A stretch of 64,000 nucleotides of DNA. Source: an uncultured Paracoccaceae bacterium. GTDB taxonomy: Bacteria > Pseudomonadota > Alphaproteobacteria > Rhodobacterales > Rhodobacteraceae. A model generated the notes under the pieces. The model ran no database searches, was not told the DNA's origin, and saw only the letters and a list, made by a program, of their open reading frames with translations. The DNA lies in the NCBI GenBank assembly GCA_947493335.1, contig CANLQO010000006.1, forward strand, positions 1 to 64,000. The letters are read 5' to 3'. Made by a program: the position numbers and the translations under genes. Shown here piece by piece: positions 8,175 through 17,549 of the stretch (within the stretch, counting starts at the first letter, position 1; every line of letters starts with the position of its first letter).

Positions 8175-8875
8175 TGGGTAACAAAGTCAATCCCGTCGGC
8201 ATGCGTCTTCAGGTCAACCGCACCTGGGACAGCCGCTGGTATGCAGATACCAAAGACTACGGCGATCTTCTGCTTGAGGACCTTGCGATCAAGGACTTCA
8301 TCAAGGAAGAGTGCAAGCAATCCGGCATCAGCCGCGTGATCATCGAGCGTCCGCACAAAAAGTGCCGCGTGACGATCCACGCTGCCCGTCCGGGTGTGAT
8401 CATCGGCAAGAAAGGGGCAGACATCGAAGGTCTGCGTCGCAAGCTGGCCGAGCTGACCAAGTCGGAACTGCACCTCAACATCGTTGAGGTCCGCAAGCCC
8501 GAACTCGACGCCGCACTGGTGGCAGAGAACATCGGTCAGCAGCTTGAGCGTCGTGTCTCTTTCCGTCGCGCGATGAAGCGTGCGGTCCAGAACTCCATGC
8601 GTATGGGCGCACTCGGTATCCGGGTGAACCTTGCTGGTCGTCTGGGCGGTGCTGAAATTGCACGGACCGAATGGTATCGCGAAGGCCGTGTGCCGCTGCA
8701 CACCCTGCGCGCCGACATCGACTACGCACTGTACGAAGCGATGACGCCCTATGGCATCATCGGGATCAAGGTCTGGATCTTCAAAGGCGAGATCATGGAG
8801 CACGATCCGGCAGCGCGTGACCGCAAAAATGCAGAGCTGCAAGAGGGCGCTGTCCCTCGCGGCCCGCGTCGCTAA
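8174..8875 (+). CDS. rpsC: 30S ribosomal protein S3
   Basis: S3, 233 residues, beginning [23 protein letters not shown]-type RNA-binding domain is shown by [20 protein letters not shown] (about 74-93). The C-terminal domain contains [21 protein letters not shown]3 lines the mRNA entry channel. It starts inside the rplV stop and is followed by rplP after 12 bases. Confidence 0.97.
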   Translation: MGNKVNPVGMRLQVNRTWDSRWYADTKDYGDLLLEDLAIKDFIKEECKQSGISRVIIERPHKKCRVTIHAARPGVIIGKKGADIEGLRRKLAELTKSELHLNIVEVRKPELDAALVAENIGQQLERRVSFRRAMKRAVQNSMRMGALGIRVNLAGRLGGAEIARTEWYREGRVPLHTLRADIDYALYEAMTPYGIIGIKVWIFKGEIMEHDPAARDRKNAELQEGAVPRGPRR

Positions 8876-8887
8876 GGAGCTGATGAT

Positions 8888-9301
8888 ATGCTGCAACCAA
8901 AGCGTACAAAACACCGCAAACTGCACAAAGGCCGGATCAAGGGTCAGGCAAAGGGAGGGTCTGACCTGAACTTTGGCACCTATGGTCTGAAAGCGGTCGA
9001 GCCGGAGCGTATCACTGCGCGCCAGATCGAAGCCGCCCGTCGTGCGATGACCCGCCACATGAAGCGTCAGGGCCGCGTCTGGATCCGTATCTTCCCCGAT
9101 ACGCCCGTGACCTCCAAGCCCGTCGAAGTGCGGATGGGTAAAGGTAAAGGTTCCATCGATTTCTGGGCATGCAAGGTCAAGCCAGGCCGCGTGATGTTCG
9201 AAATCGACGGCGTGAACGAAGACATCGCGCGTGAGGCTCTGCGCCTTGCTGCGATGAAGCTTCCGATCAAAACCCGCACCGTCGTCCGCGAAGACTGGTA
9301 A
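8888..9301 (+). CDS. rplP: 50S ribosomal protein L16
   Basis: L16, 137 residues, beginning [20 protein letters not shown], with the signature region [20 protein letters not shown]. It helps form the A-site tRNA cleft. GGAG at 8876-8879 serves the ATG. In most bacteria rpmC follows directly; here transcription meets several hairpins and rpmC lies 4.1 kb away. Confidence 0.97.
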   Translation: MLQPKRTKHRKLHKGRIKGQAKGGSDLNFGTYGLKAVEPERITARQIEAARRAMTRHMKRQGRVWIRIFPDTPVTSKPVEVRMGKGKGSIDFWACKVKPGRVMFEIDGVNEDIAREALRLAAMKLPIKTRTVVREDW

Positions 9302-9304
9302 TCC

Positions 9305-9411
9305 CGGCGTTCGCCTGCGAACGCCGCGCGGGGGTAAGCGTTTGGATTTATCCAAATGCGGCCCCGCCCAGACGAAAACAAAACGCCCCGGTCAGAAATG
9401 GCCGGGGCGTT
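9305..9411. terminator. Three successive hairpins ending the rplP segment
   Basis: Three inverted repeats follow rplP. CGGCGTTCGC (9305-9314) pairs with 9317-9326. GCGTTTGGA pairs with TCCAAATGC (9338-9360, one G-U). AACGCCCCGG (9382-9391) pairs with CCGGGGCGTT (9402-9411), followed by CGCTTTT. The last is the best intrinsic terminator and can act for both convergent genes. Confidence 0.75.
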
Positions 9412-9438
9412 CGCTTTTGGCCGCCGCGGAAAACGCCC

Positions 9439-9807
9439 TTATGGCGTCACACTTTCTTTCAGCGCGGTGACACCGGCGATCAGGTCGGATTCCCGCACCG
9501 GTTTTGTCATCCGTCCAATTTCGTCAAACCGCGCCGGCAATTGCCCGGCGCTGCCGTACCCGCTCAGAAACATGAAGGGCACGCCCTTGGCCATCAAAGC
9601 TTCGGCAAACCCTTCGCTTGTGGTGCCATTGCCCAGATTGATGTCCAGCAAGGCGACGTCGAAATCGGCAAGATCTGCCTGCTCCGCTGTCTCATGATCC
9701 GAATAGGGCCCGACGACGGCAAAGCCGTGCTTTTCCAGCGCCGCCTTGATGCCAAAAGCAATCATCATTTGGTCTTCCAGCAGCAATACGCGCGCCATGT
9801 CGGTCAT
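9439..9807 (-). CDS. Single-domain response regulator (receiver)
   Basis: A 122-residue stand-alone receiver domain. Acidic pocket E11-D12 (LLLED), phospho-acceptor D55 (ALLDINLG), switch serine 82 (FLSGYG) and lysine 102 (MTKPV) are all in place, so it should be phosphorylated, but it has no output domain. Its start overlaps the stop of the HWE-family kinase by 4 bases, which makes that kinase the likely partner. It probably acts by protein contact or as a phosphate sink. Cargo of the rplP-rpmC gap. Confidence 0.88.
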   Translation of the reverse strand: MTDMARVLLLEDQMMIAFGIKAALEKHGFAVVGPYSDHETAEQADLADFDVALLDINLGNGTTSEGFAEALMAKGVPFMFLSGYGSAGQLPARFDEIGRMTKPVRESDLIAGVTALKESVTP

Positions 9808-10832
9808 AGGGTCGGCTCCATCAAATTGGGAAATGTCAGTGAAAACAGCAGCCCCTTGCGGGTCATCTTGCGCTCGGTCGTGGCGCCTATCTCTGCTGGA
9901 AGAATATGTTCAAGAAGGATTGAGCCAAAGCCCTGAACGCCATTGCCGTCAGCGCCTTGCGTTGGGTTTGGCAGGCTTTCCTGCCAGATTAAGTGGGTCA
10001 CCTCCGCTTCAACTTTCGTTGTCACGTCAATTCGTCCGCCGTCCTGCGCCAAGGCGCCGTGCTTGGCGGCATTTGTCAGCAATTCATGCAGGACCATCGA
10101 CATTGTCATCACGTTATGGGCCGGGATAGCGACAGGATCGCCATGCATCTTGAGCCGGTCACTTTTGGCCCCCAGGAACCGCTCCGCCTCGCGGCCCAAA
10201 AGCGTTGACAGATCAACATCGGTCCATGACCCGCGGCGCAGGCTGTCATGCGACAGGGCAATCGCGCGCAAACGGTCAGCGGCAACCGTAAAGTAATTGT
10301 CGATATCGGTTTGCCCGATCCGTGAGAGGTCAAGCACCGCGATCGCCGTGGACAGGGTGTTCTTGACCCTGTGTTCCAACTCGTAAAGCAGCACATCGTT
10401 GCGTTGCTCTTGCGTCTTTTCAGCGGTCACATCCTGCACGGTTCCGACAAGCCGGACAGGTGTGTCGCCGTCAAAATAGCAACTGGCAATGGCCCGCATC
10501 CACCGCATCGGGCTGCCGTCCAAAGGGTAAAGCCGGTAGGTGATATCCAGATGGCCCGATCCGTTCGGGTCCAGCGCCTGCTCGGTTGACAGATCGTGCA
10601 GGGCCCGGTCACCGGGATGAACCCCACGTATCACCAGATCGTAGTTCGTCGGCTCATCGGCCGAGACGCCCCAAAAGCCGCGCACGCGGTCGTCCCAGAA
10701 TGTCTCGCCTGTGCTGGGCTCAAACTCGAACACACCAATTTCAGAGGCATGCAGCGCCATCTCGCGGCGGCGTTGCAGGGCGTCTTCCATACGCAGGATG
10801 CGCATCTCATCGGCCGAGATTTGGCGTGTCAT
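9804..10832 (-). CDS. PAS-containing HWE-family sensor histidine kinase
   Basis: A 342-residue soluble sensor kinase. A PAS domain covers about residues 28-140 (EIGVFEFEPSTGETFWDDRV through VGTVQDVTAEK). The HWE-type histidine region ELEHRVKNTL puts the phospho-histidine at about H154. The ATPase N box is HELLTNAAKHGAL. No membrane segment is seen, so the signal is cytoplasmic; PAS domains of this type often bind flavin or haem, but no LOV cysteine motif is visible. The ATG at 10832 is preferred to 10886 because the added residues look unrelated. It is coupled to the receiver gene. Confidence 0.85.
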   Translation of the reverse strand: MTRQISADEMRILRMEDALQRRREMALHASEIGVFEFEPSTGETFWDDRVRGFWGVSADEPTNYDLVIRGVHPGDRALHDLSTEQALDPNGSGHLDITYRLYPLDGSPMRWMRAIASCYFDGDTPVRLVGTVQDVTAEKTQEQRNDVLLYELEHRVKNTLSTAIAVLDLSRIGQTDIDNYFTVAADRLRAIALSHDSLRRGSWTDVDLSTLLGREAERFLGAKSDRLKMHGDPVAIPAHNVMTMSMVLHELLTNAAKHGALAQDGGRIDVTTKVEAEVTHLIWQESLPNPTQGADGNGVQGFGSILLEHILPAEIGATTERKMTRKGLLFSLTFPNLMEPTL

Positions 10833-11024
10833 GACCTGACCCCATGGCTGCGCACGCAAACCAGCGCGCGGGCGTACCGCAAACAAACTCTGCGCAGCCT
10901 ATCTCAACTCGCCGCTCAAAGCGACAGAAGAGACCAAGGAACGCCGCACAATCTCACCAAGATTGCGTCAAACTTTCTGCCCACCGGAAAGCTAGACTTA
11001 CGGGGAGCAAAGGCAAGAGGCGCC

Positions 11025-11606
11025 ATGAATTTGAAATCATTGAACGTTGTGGCCGTCCTTGGCGTCTTCGTGATCGCGGCCACGCTTTACGCCTGGGGCC
11101 AACCGCTGATTTGCACCTGCGGCACCGTGCGGCTTTGGGTCGGGTCGGTCTTTGACAGTGGCAACTCGCAGCACATCGCAGACTGGTACACCCTCAGCCA
11201 CATCCTGCACGGCGTCTTGATCGCCCTTGTCGGGCGGCTTTTGAACATTGGTTTCAAGCCGCTCTTTGCCACCGCGATAGCCACCGGCGTCGGTTGGGAA
11301 GTGATCGAACATACCGATTTCGTCCTCGACGCCTTCCGCGCGACCACGATCAACGCGGGCTATCACGGCGACAGCGTGCTCAATGCTACGGCCGATTACA
11401 TCTGGATGATGGGTGGCTTCTTTGCCGCCTGGCACCTGCGCAAGCGCGTGGTCATCGCCATGGTTGCGGCCCTTGAACTCTCTGCCGCCTTCATTGCCCG
11501 CGACAGCCTGACGCTTTCAACCTTGATGCTGATCTATCCACTTGATGCGGTCGAAAACTGGCAGCAAGAGATCAACCCCCGCCGCCTAGCGGCACTCGAC
11601 AGCTAG
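11025..11606 (+). CDS. DUF2585 (UPF0314) membrane protein
   Basis: A 193-residue inner-membrane protein of the DUF2585/UPF0314 family, found in alphaproteobacteria and of unknown function. Diagnostic stretches are CTCGTVRLWVG, SGNSQHIADWYTLSHILHG, GWEVIEHTDFVLD and a final SLTLSTLMLIYPLDAVENWQ. Four or five hydrophobic helices are seen. The start at 11025 follows GAGG and gives the family N terminus; the open frame reaching back to 10596 is only the opposite strand of the kinase gene. Its stop overlaps the stop of the convergent neighbour within CTAG. Confidence 0.85.
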   Translation: MNLKSLNVVAVLGVFVIAATLYAWGQPLICTCGTVRLWVGSVFDSGNSQHIADWYTLSHILHGVLIALVGRLLNIGFKPLFATAIATGVGWEVIEHTDFVLDAFRATTINAGYHGDSVLNATADYIWMMGGFFAAWHLRKRVVIAMVAALELSAAFIARDSLTLSTLMLIYPLDAVENWQQEINPRRLAALDS

Positions 11607-12079
11607 ACGCGGGTCAGCTTGAAGAACAGCGGCTTTGCCCCGCGCTGATCCATGTAGCCCAGCACCGATGTGTCATCGATCCGCCGGAACACATCGCAAA
11701 TCGGCTTGGCGTCATAGATCATTGTGGCCGTCGTCACGCCGCGATGTTCCAGCATCCGCAACCGCGCGCTTGGCTTGCGCGTGGTGATCAAGGGCCGGAT
11801 CAGCGGAAAGCTCAGCCGCACAAGGGCAGGGGGCAGATGCACCCCCAGCGTCAGCGGCAACAGCGCCGGGTTTACCGCATAAGCACCCGTCGGCCCATGC
11901 AGCAACGGATGCACATCCTCTGGCCCCTCAAACGCCTTGCCCCACCATTGCGCAGCACCCAAAAGCGCATCCAGCTTGTGCCCCGTCGGCACCGTCTCAC
12001 CCTTCCAGCGCCCCAGCATATCGTCCACCGAGACCGGGGAAAGACCGTCAAACCACGCAAGGGCCGCCTCGGGCGTCAT
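11603..12079 (-). CDS. GXWXG / DUF4334 domain protein
   Basis: A 158-residue cytoplasmic protein. The N-terminal part, MLGRWKGETVPTGHKLDALL followed by WWGKAF, fits the GXWXG domain. The C-terminal part with MLEHRGVTTATMIYDAKPI fits DUF4334. The two occur together in a lipocalin-like family of unknown function. Starting at 12079 gives an ATGA overlap with the upstream oxygenase gene, so they are probably coupled; the ATG at 12085 is an alternative. Confidence 0.8.
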   Translation of the reverse strand: MTPEAALAWFDGLSPVSVDDMLGRWKGETVPTGHKLDALLGAAQWWGKAFEGPEDVHPLLHGPTGAYAVNPALLPLTLGVHLPPALVRLSFPLIRPLITTRKPSARLRMLEHRGVTTATMIYDAKPICDVFRRIDDTSVLGYMDQRGAKPLFFKLTRV

Positions 12080-12678
12080 TCCCATTTGTAGTTGAAGCTG
12101 ACGCTGATCCGCTCATACTCGGCCATGTTCATCGGCACTTCGTGGCGCAGCCAGCTTTCCCAAAGCAGCACATCACCGACCTTCGGTTTCACATAGATGA
12201 ACTGCCGCAAATGCTCTGGCGCGTCTTTCTTGCGCGGAGGTGCTGCCATCATCATCTGCAACCTTGGGTCTTCGAACTTGATGGCAGAGGCCCCCTCGGG
12301 CATCGCCACATAGGTCGTCCCGCTGATCACCGAATGCGGATGAATGTGCGCCGTGTGAATGCCGCCTTCGGGCAGGATGTTGATCCACAGATCCTCCAGC
12401 ACGATCTTCTTGTCGCCCAGATCAAAGTGCAGGTCTGCGACAAACCTTGCGACGTGCTTGTCCAACTCCTCCACGAGGTCCTTAAAGATCGGAAACCGCC
12501 ACGGCAGGTCCGTGAGAGAGGCATAGGACGTATACCCCGGAAATTCATTCGCCTCGCACCATTCCTGCCCCGCCTCATCGTCGTCGGCGATGACCAGACA
12601 GGATTGCTCCAGCTCAGCAGCGTCGATGCCTTTGAGTTGGGAATGGTAGAGCGGGGTGGAGAAGAGATTTATTGTCAT
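12076..12678 (-). CDS. Putative 2-oxoglutarate/Fe(II) oxygenase (TIGR02466-like)
   Basis: A 200-residue protein with a double-stranded beta-helix pattern. The histidine-rich stretch THIHPHSVISGTTYVAMPEG supplies candidate iron ligands, followed by AIKFEDPR. The C-terminal histidine sits in LLWESWLRHEVPMN, and RISVSFNY carries the arginine that binds 2-oxoglutarate in the family. The substrate is unknown; proteins of this group are common in marine bacteria and phages. The start at 12678 (MTINLFSTPLYH) fits the family; the extension to 12744 does not. Confidence 0.8.
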   Translation of the reverse strand: MTINLFSTPLYHSQLKGIDAAELEQSCLVIADDDEAGQEWCEANEFPGYTSYASLTDLPWRFPIFKDLVEELDKHVARFVADLHFDLGDKKIVLEDLWINILPEGGIHTAHIHPHSVISGTTYVAMPEGASAIKFEDPRLQMMMAAPPRKKDAPEHLRQFIYVKPKVGDVLLWESWLRHEVPMNMAEYERISVSFNYKWE

Positions 12679-12797
12679 GTCGATTGCATAGCGGACTTGA
12701 AGAAATTCAACCAGTAGGCCGCAATTGCTTTGGGCAAAATTCAATCGGAAGATCGCGCCGTTGACGTTCAGTCGCGGACCCCGGCGTTTCCAATTTC

Positions 12798-13244
12798 CTA
12801 GTGCTGAACGCGAACACCCAGCCGATCATCGCAAATTCGTTTCACAAGGAAGTGCTCGGCTTGACCGCCAAACTCCAAAAGCCTCCGCTTGCCAAAGCGG
12901 CTGTCAGCCACACCAAGGGCCCGCACCAATGGGTCAAAGTGCGATGTCATTTCTTCAATTGACATACTCAAGCTTTGGAACAGAAGACGTGGTGCTTCGT
13001 ATTCGGTGCTGATGCCCAATTTCCCATAATGCGGCTTGTCCCAGTCGTAGTCGCCTTCAGTCTCACGATATGCCTTGGCCATCGACGCCGAATAGAGCTT
13101 CTGACGATCGAACGTCACAAAGAACTCACCATTCTCGCTGTTGTTTGGCCGGTATTTGGTCAATTCGACCTTCAGCCGTCCCTGAAGCGTTGTCACAAAA
13201 CGGCCTTCTATTTTGGCCTTCAGTTTGCTCCACCTCATGGTCAT
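12798..13244 (-). CDS. Hypothetical protein, possibly SF0329-like
   Basis: A 148-residue soluble protein of unknown function. It opens MTMRWSKLKAKIEGRFVTTL and contains GEFFVTFDRQKLYSASMAKA. From memory this resembles a small widespread family named SF0329, but I could not check. No catalytic motif, signal peptide or membrane helix is seen. It is somewhat AT-richer than its neighbours, lies alone just upstream of the rpmC promoter on the opposite strand, and is part of the rplP-rpmC insert. Confidence 0.6.
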   Translation of the reverse strand: MTMRWSKLKAKIEGRFVTTLQGRLKVELTKYRPNNSENGEFFVTFDRQKLYSASMAKAYRETEGDYDWDKPHYGKLGISTEYEAPRLLFQSLSMSIEEMTSHFDPLVRALGVADSRFGKRRLLEFGGQAEHFLVKRICDDRLGVRVQH

Positions 13245-13313
13245 CCCTTTTTGTCAGCAATTGGCAGTTCGTTTTTGATCTATCACAGGTAGCGAAAGCT
13301 CCAAACAACCCCC

Positions 13314-13342
13314 TTGCCACATCCCCCAAACCCTCCTATACG
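13314..13342 (+). promoter_or_regulatory. Predicted sigma70 promoter of the rpmC segment
   Basis: TTGCCA (13314-13319), a 17-bp spacer, TATACG (13337-13342), then GCCCAC as GC-rich discriminator. The expected leader is about 80 nt. The match in layout to the other ribosomal promoters is close. Confidence 0.7.
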
Positions 13343-13428
13343 GCCCACTTCTACCACCTCCACCGGGAATCAGGTGACCGCGTGCATCACGCACAGGGCC
13401 TGCCGGTGATGTTGAAAGGACAAGGGCG

Positions 13429-13635
13429 ATGGACGCCAATGAACTGCGGGGCAAGACCCCCGATCAGCTGCGTGATGAGCTGACAAACCTGAAGAAAGAA
13501 GCCTTCAACCTGCGTTTTCAGCAGGCCACCGGCCAGCTTGAGAACACCGCCGCCATGCGCAAGGCACGTCGTGCGGCCGCTCAGGTCAAAACCATTCTGA
13601 ACGAAAAAGCAGCCGAAGCTGCCAAGGAGGCTTGA
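13429..13635 (+). CDS. rpmC: 50S ribosomal protein L29
   Basis: L29, 68 residues, beginning [20 protein letters not shown], with [20 protein letters not shown] as the family signature. It is a helical protein next to L23 at the tunnel exit. First gene of the third ribosomal segment; three bases separate it from rpsQ. Confidence 0.96.
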   Translation: MDANELRGKTPDQLRDELTNLKKEAFNLRFQQATGQLENTAAMRKARRAAAQVKTILNEKAAEAAKEA

Positions 13636-13638
13636 TCC

Positions 13639-13866
13639 ATGCCAAAGCGTATCCTCCAGGGGGTTGTGACCTCCAACCAGAACGCCCAGACCGTCACCGT
13701 GTCTGTGGAACGTCGCTTCAAGCATCCGCTGCTGCAAAAGACCGTGCGTAAGTCCAAGAAGTACCGCGCACATGACGAAAAGAACGCTTTCAACGTCGGC
13801 GACACCGTCCGCATTCAGGAATGTGCGCCGAAGTCGAAAACCAAACGCTGGGAAGTGATCGCGTAA
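13639..13866 (+). CDS. rpsQ: 30S ribosomal protein S17
   Basis: S17, 75 residues, an OB-fold 16S rRNA binder. It begins [20 protein letters not shown] and has the signature [20 protein letters not shown]. The length is normal. An 80-base gap to rplN is the longest between genes in this segment apart from the rplR-rpsE gap, and shows only weak local pairing. Confidence 0.96.
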   Translation: MPKRILQGVVTSNQNAQTVTVSVERRFKHPLLQKTVRKSKKYRAHDEKNAFNVGDTVRIQECAPKSKTKRWEVIA

Positions 13867-13946
13867 GCGGCTGCTGACAGCATAATCGAAACCCTGGGCC
13901 CCCGGACAGAAATCGGGACATCGCCCATAGGTCGGAAGGAAACCAA

Positions 13947-14315
13947 ATGATCCAGATGCAGACCAATCTGGATGTTGCTGACAACTCAGGCGCACGCCGA
14001 GTTCAGTGCATCAAGGTTCTGGGTGGTTCTCACCGTCGTTACGCCAGTGTTGGAGACATCATTGTCGTATCGGTGAAAGAGGCCATTCCACGCGGTCGCG
14101 TGAAAAAGGGCGACGTGCGTAAGGCCGTTGTCGTGCGCACCGCCAAAGAAGTACGCCGTGAAGATGGCACCGCGATCCGTTTTGATCGCAACGCCGCCGT
14201 GATCCTCAACAACAACGGTGAGCCGATCGGCACCCGTATCTTTGGGCCGGTAGTGCGCGAACTGCGCGCCAAGAACTTCATGAAAATCATCTCGCTCGCT
14301 CCGGAGGTGCTGTAA
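13947..14315 (+). CDS. rplN: 50S ribosomal protein L14
   Basis: L14, 122 residues, beginning [20 protein letters not shown], with [20 protein letters not shown] and the ending [18 protein letters not shown]. It lies at the subunit interface and is the docking site of the silencing factor RsfS, whose gene is at 41101. One base separates it from rplX. Confidence 0.97.
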   Translation: MIQMQTNLDVADNSGARRVQCIKVLGGSHRRYASVGDIIVVSVKEAIPRGRVKKGDVRKAVVVRTAKEVRREDGTAIRFDRNAAVILNNNGEPIGTRIFGPVVRELRAKNFMKIISLAPEVL

Positions 14316-14316
14316 G

Positions 14317-14622
14317 ATGGCTGCGAAACTCCGCAAAGGTGACAAGGTCATCGTGCTGGCCGGCAAGGACAAGGGCAAGACAGGCGAAATCGCCTCTGTT
14401 GATCCCAAGTCCGGCAAAGCTGTTGTTGACGGTGTCAACATGGCCGTGCGCCACCAGAAGCAATCCCAGAACGACCAGGGTGGTCGCACGCCAAAGGCGA
14501 TGCCGATCCAGCTGTCGAACCTGGCAATCGTTGATGCAAACGGCAAAGCAACCCGCGTCGGCTTCCGCATGGATGGCGACAACAAGGTGCGTTTCGCCAA
14601 GACAACAGGGGATGCGATCTGA
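14317..14622 (+). CDS. rplX: 50S ribosomal protein L24
   Basis: L24, 101 residues, with an N-terminal KOW motif, [20 protein letters not shown] (about 6-25). It is an assembly initiator of the 50S subunit. It starts one base after the rplN stop, and its TGA overlaps the rplE ATG by one base, so the three genes look translationally coupled. Confidence 0.97.
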   Translation: MAAKLRKGDKVIVLAGKDKGKTGEIASVDPKSGKAVVDGVNMAVRHQKQSQNDQGGRTPKAMPIQLSNLAIVDANGKATRVGFRMDGDNKVRFAKTTGDAI

Positions 14623-15185
14623 TGCTTGATGCTGCAAACTACACCCCGCGCCTGAAGACCCAGTATGTCGACACGATCCGTGCCGCCATGAAAGAGGAAT
14701 TCGGCTACAAGAACGACATGCAGATCCCACGTCTGGACAAGATCGTCCTGAACATCGGCTGCGGCGCAGAAGCTGTCCGTGACAGCAAAAAGGCGAAGTC
14801 GGCTCAGGAAGACCTGACCACCATCGCCGGCCAGAAGGCCATGACGACAACGGCAAAGAAATCCATCGCTGGTTTCCGCGTCCGCGAAGACATGCCACTG
14901 GGCGCCAAGGTCACTCTACGCGGCGACCGGATGTACGAATTTCTCGAGCGTCTGATCTACGTCGCCATGCCCCGTATCCGCGACTTCCGCGGTGTCTCGG
15001 GCAAGTCTTTCGATGGTCGCGGCAACTATGCCACCGGCCTGAAAGAGCACCTGGTGTTCCCCGAGATCAACTTCGACAAGATCGATGAGAACTGGGGCAT
15101 GGACATCGTCATCTGCACCACCGCAAACACCGATGCTGAAGCCAAGAGCCTGTTGAAAGCCTTCAACATGCCCTTCAACAGCTAA
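14622..15185 (+). CDS. rplE: 50S ribosomal protein L5
   Basis: L5, 187 residues, 5S rRNA-binding, containing [20 protein letters not shown] (the family signature region) and [20 protein letters not shown]. It joins the central protuberance and contacts P-site tRNA. It starts within the rplX stop. Confidence 0.97.
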   Translation: MLDAANYTPRLKTQYVDTIRAAMKEEFGYKNDMQIPRLDKIVLNIGCGAEAVRDSKKAKSAQEDLTTIAGQKAMTTTAKKSIAGFRVREDMPLGAKVTLRGDRMYEFLERLIYVAMPRIRDFRGVSGKSFDGRGNYATGLKEHLVFPEINFDKIDENWGMDIVICTTANTDAEAKSLLKAFNMPFNS

Positions 15186-15206
15186 AGCGTCAGGGAGATT
15201 TAAGAT

Positions 15207-15512
15207 ATGGCTAAGAAATCCATGATCGCACGCGAGAAAAAGCGTGAAAAGCTGGTGGCGCAGTATGCTGAAAAGCGGGCTGCTCTGAAGGCGATCATCA
15301 ACGACCAGGAAAAGCCTGTTGAAGAGCGTTTTAAGGCGTCTCTTGAACTGGCCAAACTGCCGCGCAACAGCTCGGCCGTGCGCCTGCACAACCGTTGCCA
15401 GCTCACCGGGCGTCCACACGCCTACTACCGCAAACTCAAGATCAGCCGGATCGCGCTGCGGGACCTTGGTTCCAATGGCGAAATTCCCGGCATGGTCAAG
15501 TCAAGCTGGTAA
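15207..15512 (+). CDS. rpsN: 30S ribosomal protein S14 (zinc-independent form)
   Basis: S14, 101 residues, beginning [20 protein letters not shown] and containing [20 protein letters not shown]. Only one cysteine is present in the signature, so this is the long zinc-free type, normal for alphaproteobacteria. GGGAG before the ATG and 12 bases to rpsH. Confidence 0.97.
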   Translation: MAKKSMIAREKKREKLVAQYAEKRAALKAIINDQEKPVEERFKASLELAKLPRNSSAVRLHNRCQLTGRPHAYYRKLKISRIALRDLGSNGEIPGMVKSSW

Positions 15513-15524
15513 GGAGAGCACGTT

Positions 15525-15923
15525 ATGGCAATGAACGATCCTATCGGTGATATGCTCACCCGTATCCGCAACAACCAGATGCGTGGCAAAGGCTCGGTGG
15601 AAACGCCTGCGTCCAAGCTGCGGGCCTGGGTTCTGGATGTGCTGGCCGACGAAGGCTACATCCGCGGCTATGAAAAGATTGATGGCAAGGATGGTCACCC
15701 CGCCCTGCGCATCGAGCTGAAGTACCACGAAGGCACCCCCGTCATTCGCGAATTGAAGCGGGTCTCCAAACCCGGTCGCCGCGTTTACATGGGCGCCAAT
15801 GACCTCCCGTCTGTCCGTCAGGGTCTGGGTGTGTCGATTGTCTCCACCCCCAAGGGTGTGATGTCGGATGCAAACGCACGCGCGGCCAATGTTGGCGGCG
15901 AAGTGCTCTGCACAATCTTCTAA
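15525..15923 (+). CDS. rpsH: 30S ribosomal protein S8
   Basis: S8, 132 residues, beginning [20 protein letters not shown] and ending with the signature [20 protein letters not shown]. It binds the central domain of 16S rRNA. In E. coli S8 represses the spc operon by binding near rplE; whether that holds here cannot be seen. Ten bases to rplF. Confidence 0.97.
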   Translation: MAMNDPIGDMLTRIRNNQMRGKGSVETPASKLRAWVLDVLADEGYIRGYEKIDGKDGHPALRIELKYHEGTPVIRELKRVSKPGRRVYMGANDLPSVRQGLGVSIVSTPKGVMSDANARAANVGGEVLCTIF

Positions 15924-15933
15924 GGGGGCTCTG

Positions 15934-16467
15934 ATGTCTCGTATTGGTAAAAAACCGGTCGATCTCCCCGCAGGAGTAGAGGCGAAAGTCTCCGGCCAGA
16001 CCATCGAAGTGAAAGGCCCCAAGGGGACCCGCAGCTTCACCGCAACCGACGACGTGACGATCACCGTGGACGGCAACGCCGTTTCCGTGGATCCCCGCGG
16101 CAAGTCCAAGCGCGCGCGCCAGCAGTGGGGCATGTCCCGCACGCAGGTCGCCAACCTTGTTGAAGGCGTGACCAACGGCTTCAAGAAAGAGCTTGAGATC
16201 AGCGGTGTGGGTTACCGGGCGCAGATGCAGGGCAACACCCTGAAGCTGTCGCTTGGTTACAGCCACGACGTCAACTTCGAAGTGCCCGAAGGCGTGACGG
16301 TGAAGGCCGACAAGCCGACGGAAATCTCTGTGGAAGGTATCGACCAGCAGCTTGTGGGTCAGGTCGCGGCAAACATCCGCGAATGGCGCAAGCCCGAGCC
16401 CTATAAGGGCAAAGGCATCAAGTACAAGGACGAATATGTCTTCCGCAAAGAAGGCAAGAAAAAGTAA
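15934..16467 (+). CDS. rplF: 50S ribosomal protein L6
   Basis: L6, 177 residues, beginning [20 protein letters not shown], with the C-terminal signature [20 protein letters not shown]. It has two similar domains and lies near the factor-binding site. Start at 15934 after AAGGGGG; the frame runs back into rpsH but that part is not L6. Confidence 0.97.
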   Translation: MSRIGKKPVDLPAGVEAKVSGQTIEVKGPKGTRSFTATDDVTITVDGNAVSVDPRGKSKRARQQWGMSRTQVANLVEGVTNGFKKELEISGVGYRAQMQGNTLKLSLGYSHDVNFEVPEGVTVKADKPTEISVEGIDQQLVGQVAANIREWRKPEPYKGKGIKYKDEYVFRKEGKKK

Positions 16468-16478
16468 GGACGCACACA

Positions 16479-16844
16479 ATGGCAAACAGCAAAAGAACTC
16501 TGTTTCTGAAGCGCCGTCTGCGCGTTCGGAACAAGCTGCGGAAAGTTACGGCAAACGTGGGTCGCCCCCGTCTGTCCGTGCACCGCTCCAACAAGAACAT
16601 CAGCGTCCAGCTGATCGACGATGTGAACGGCGTCACGCTGGCGTCCGCTTCCTCGCTCGAAAAGGGTCTGGGCGTGGTCGGCAAGAACAACATCGAAGCC
16701 GCTGCCAAGGTGGGTGCTGCAATCGCAGAACGCGCCAAGAAGGCTGGCGTCGAAGTTGCCTATTTCGACCGTGGTGGCTTCCTCTTTCACGGCAAGGTCA
16801 AGGCGCTGGCCGACGCTGCCCGTGAAGGCGGTCTGAAGATCTAA
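16479..16844 (+). CDS. rplR: 50S ribosomal protein L18
   Basis: L18, 121 residues, a 5S rRNA binder with [20 protein letters not shown] and the ending [20 protein letters not shown]. It loads 5S rRNA into the central protuberance with L5. The following 109 bases before rpsE contain a GC-rich hairpin. Confidence 0.97.
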   Translation: MANSKRTLFLKRRLRVRNKLRKVTANVGRPRLSVHRSNKNISVQLIDDVNGVTLASASSLEKGLGVVGKNNIEAAAKVGAAIAERAKKAGVEVAYFDRGGFLFHGKVKALADAAREGGLKI

Positions 16845-16854
16845 ATGACAGTGC

Positions 16855-16876
16855 AGGCGGCCTTTCGGGGCCGCCT
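16855..16876 (+). other. Intra-operon hairpin between rplR and rpsE
   Basis: AGGCGGCC (16855-16862) pairs perfectly with GGCCGCCT (16869-16876) around TTTCGG. No T run follows, so it is more likely an mRNA stability or processing element than a terminator. Confidence 0.5.
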
Positions 16877-16953
16877 CGATGATCGGGGCCCCTCGGGCAC
16901 TGCGATCGCCACAACCGGGCAAACATGCCCACGACATAAAGGACGCCAGACAC

Positions 16954-17535
16954 ATGGCAGAACGTGAAAACCGCGGCCGCGGCCGCAACCGCGAAGAACA
17001 AACACCCGAGTTCGCCGACCGTCTGGTCGCGATCAACCGGGTCTCCAAGACCACCAAAGGCGGCAAGAACTTCGGTTTCGCAGCCCTCGTTGTTGTGGGT
17101 GACCAGAAGGGTCGCGTTGGCTTTGGCAAAGGCAAGGCCAAAGAAGTGCCTGAAGCTATCCGCAAGGCCACCGAAGCTGCCAAGCGCAACATGATCCGCG
17201 TGCCGCTGCGCGATGGCCGCACGCTGCACCACGACATGGAAGGCCGCCATGGCGCCGGTAAGGTCGTGATGCGCACCGCACCTCAGGGTACCGGGATCAT
17301 CGCCGGTGGTCCGATGCGTGCCGTCTTTGAAATGCTGGGCGTGCAGGACGTCGTGTCCAAGTCGACCGGCTCTGCCAACCCCTACAACATGATCCGCGCC
17401 ACCATGAACGGCCTGCAGAAAGAGCAGTCACCGCGCAGCGTGGCCCAGCGTCGTGGCAAGAAGGTCGCTGACATTCTGCCCAAGCGCGATGAAGCACCGG
17501 CGGCTGATGCTGCCCCTGCTGAAGCAGCAAGCTAA
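16954..17535 (+). CDS. rpsE: 30S ribosomal protein S5
   Basis: S5, 193 residues, beginning [20 protein letters not shown]. The double-stranded RNA-binding domain carries [20 protein letters not shown] and the glycine-rich loop [14 protein letters not shown]. The C terminus has a short Ala/Pro tail ([14 protein letters not shown]) longer than in E. coli. S5 affects decoding fidelity. Start at 16954 gives the family N terminus; an in-frame start at 16879 would read through the hairpin region. Confidence 0.97.
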   Translation: MAERENRGRGRNREEQTPEFADRLVAINRVSKTTKGGKNFGFAALVVVGDQKGRVGFGKGKAKEVPEAIRKATEAAKRNMIRVPLRDGRTLHHDMEGRHGAGKVVMRTAPQGTGIIAGGPMRAVFEMLGVQDVVSKSTGSANPYNMIRATMNGLQKEQSPRSVAQRRGKKVADILPKRDEAPAADAAPAEAAS

Positions 17536-17549
17536 GGAAGGACAGCGAT

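Noticed and set aside
7982..9355. A 457-codon minus-strand frame across rpsC and rplP
   Set aside because: Antisense shadow of two ribosomal genes with no signature.
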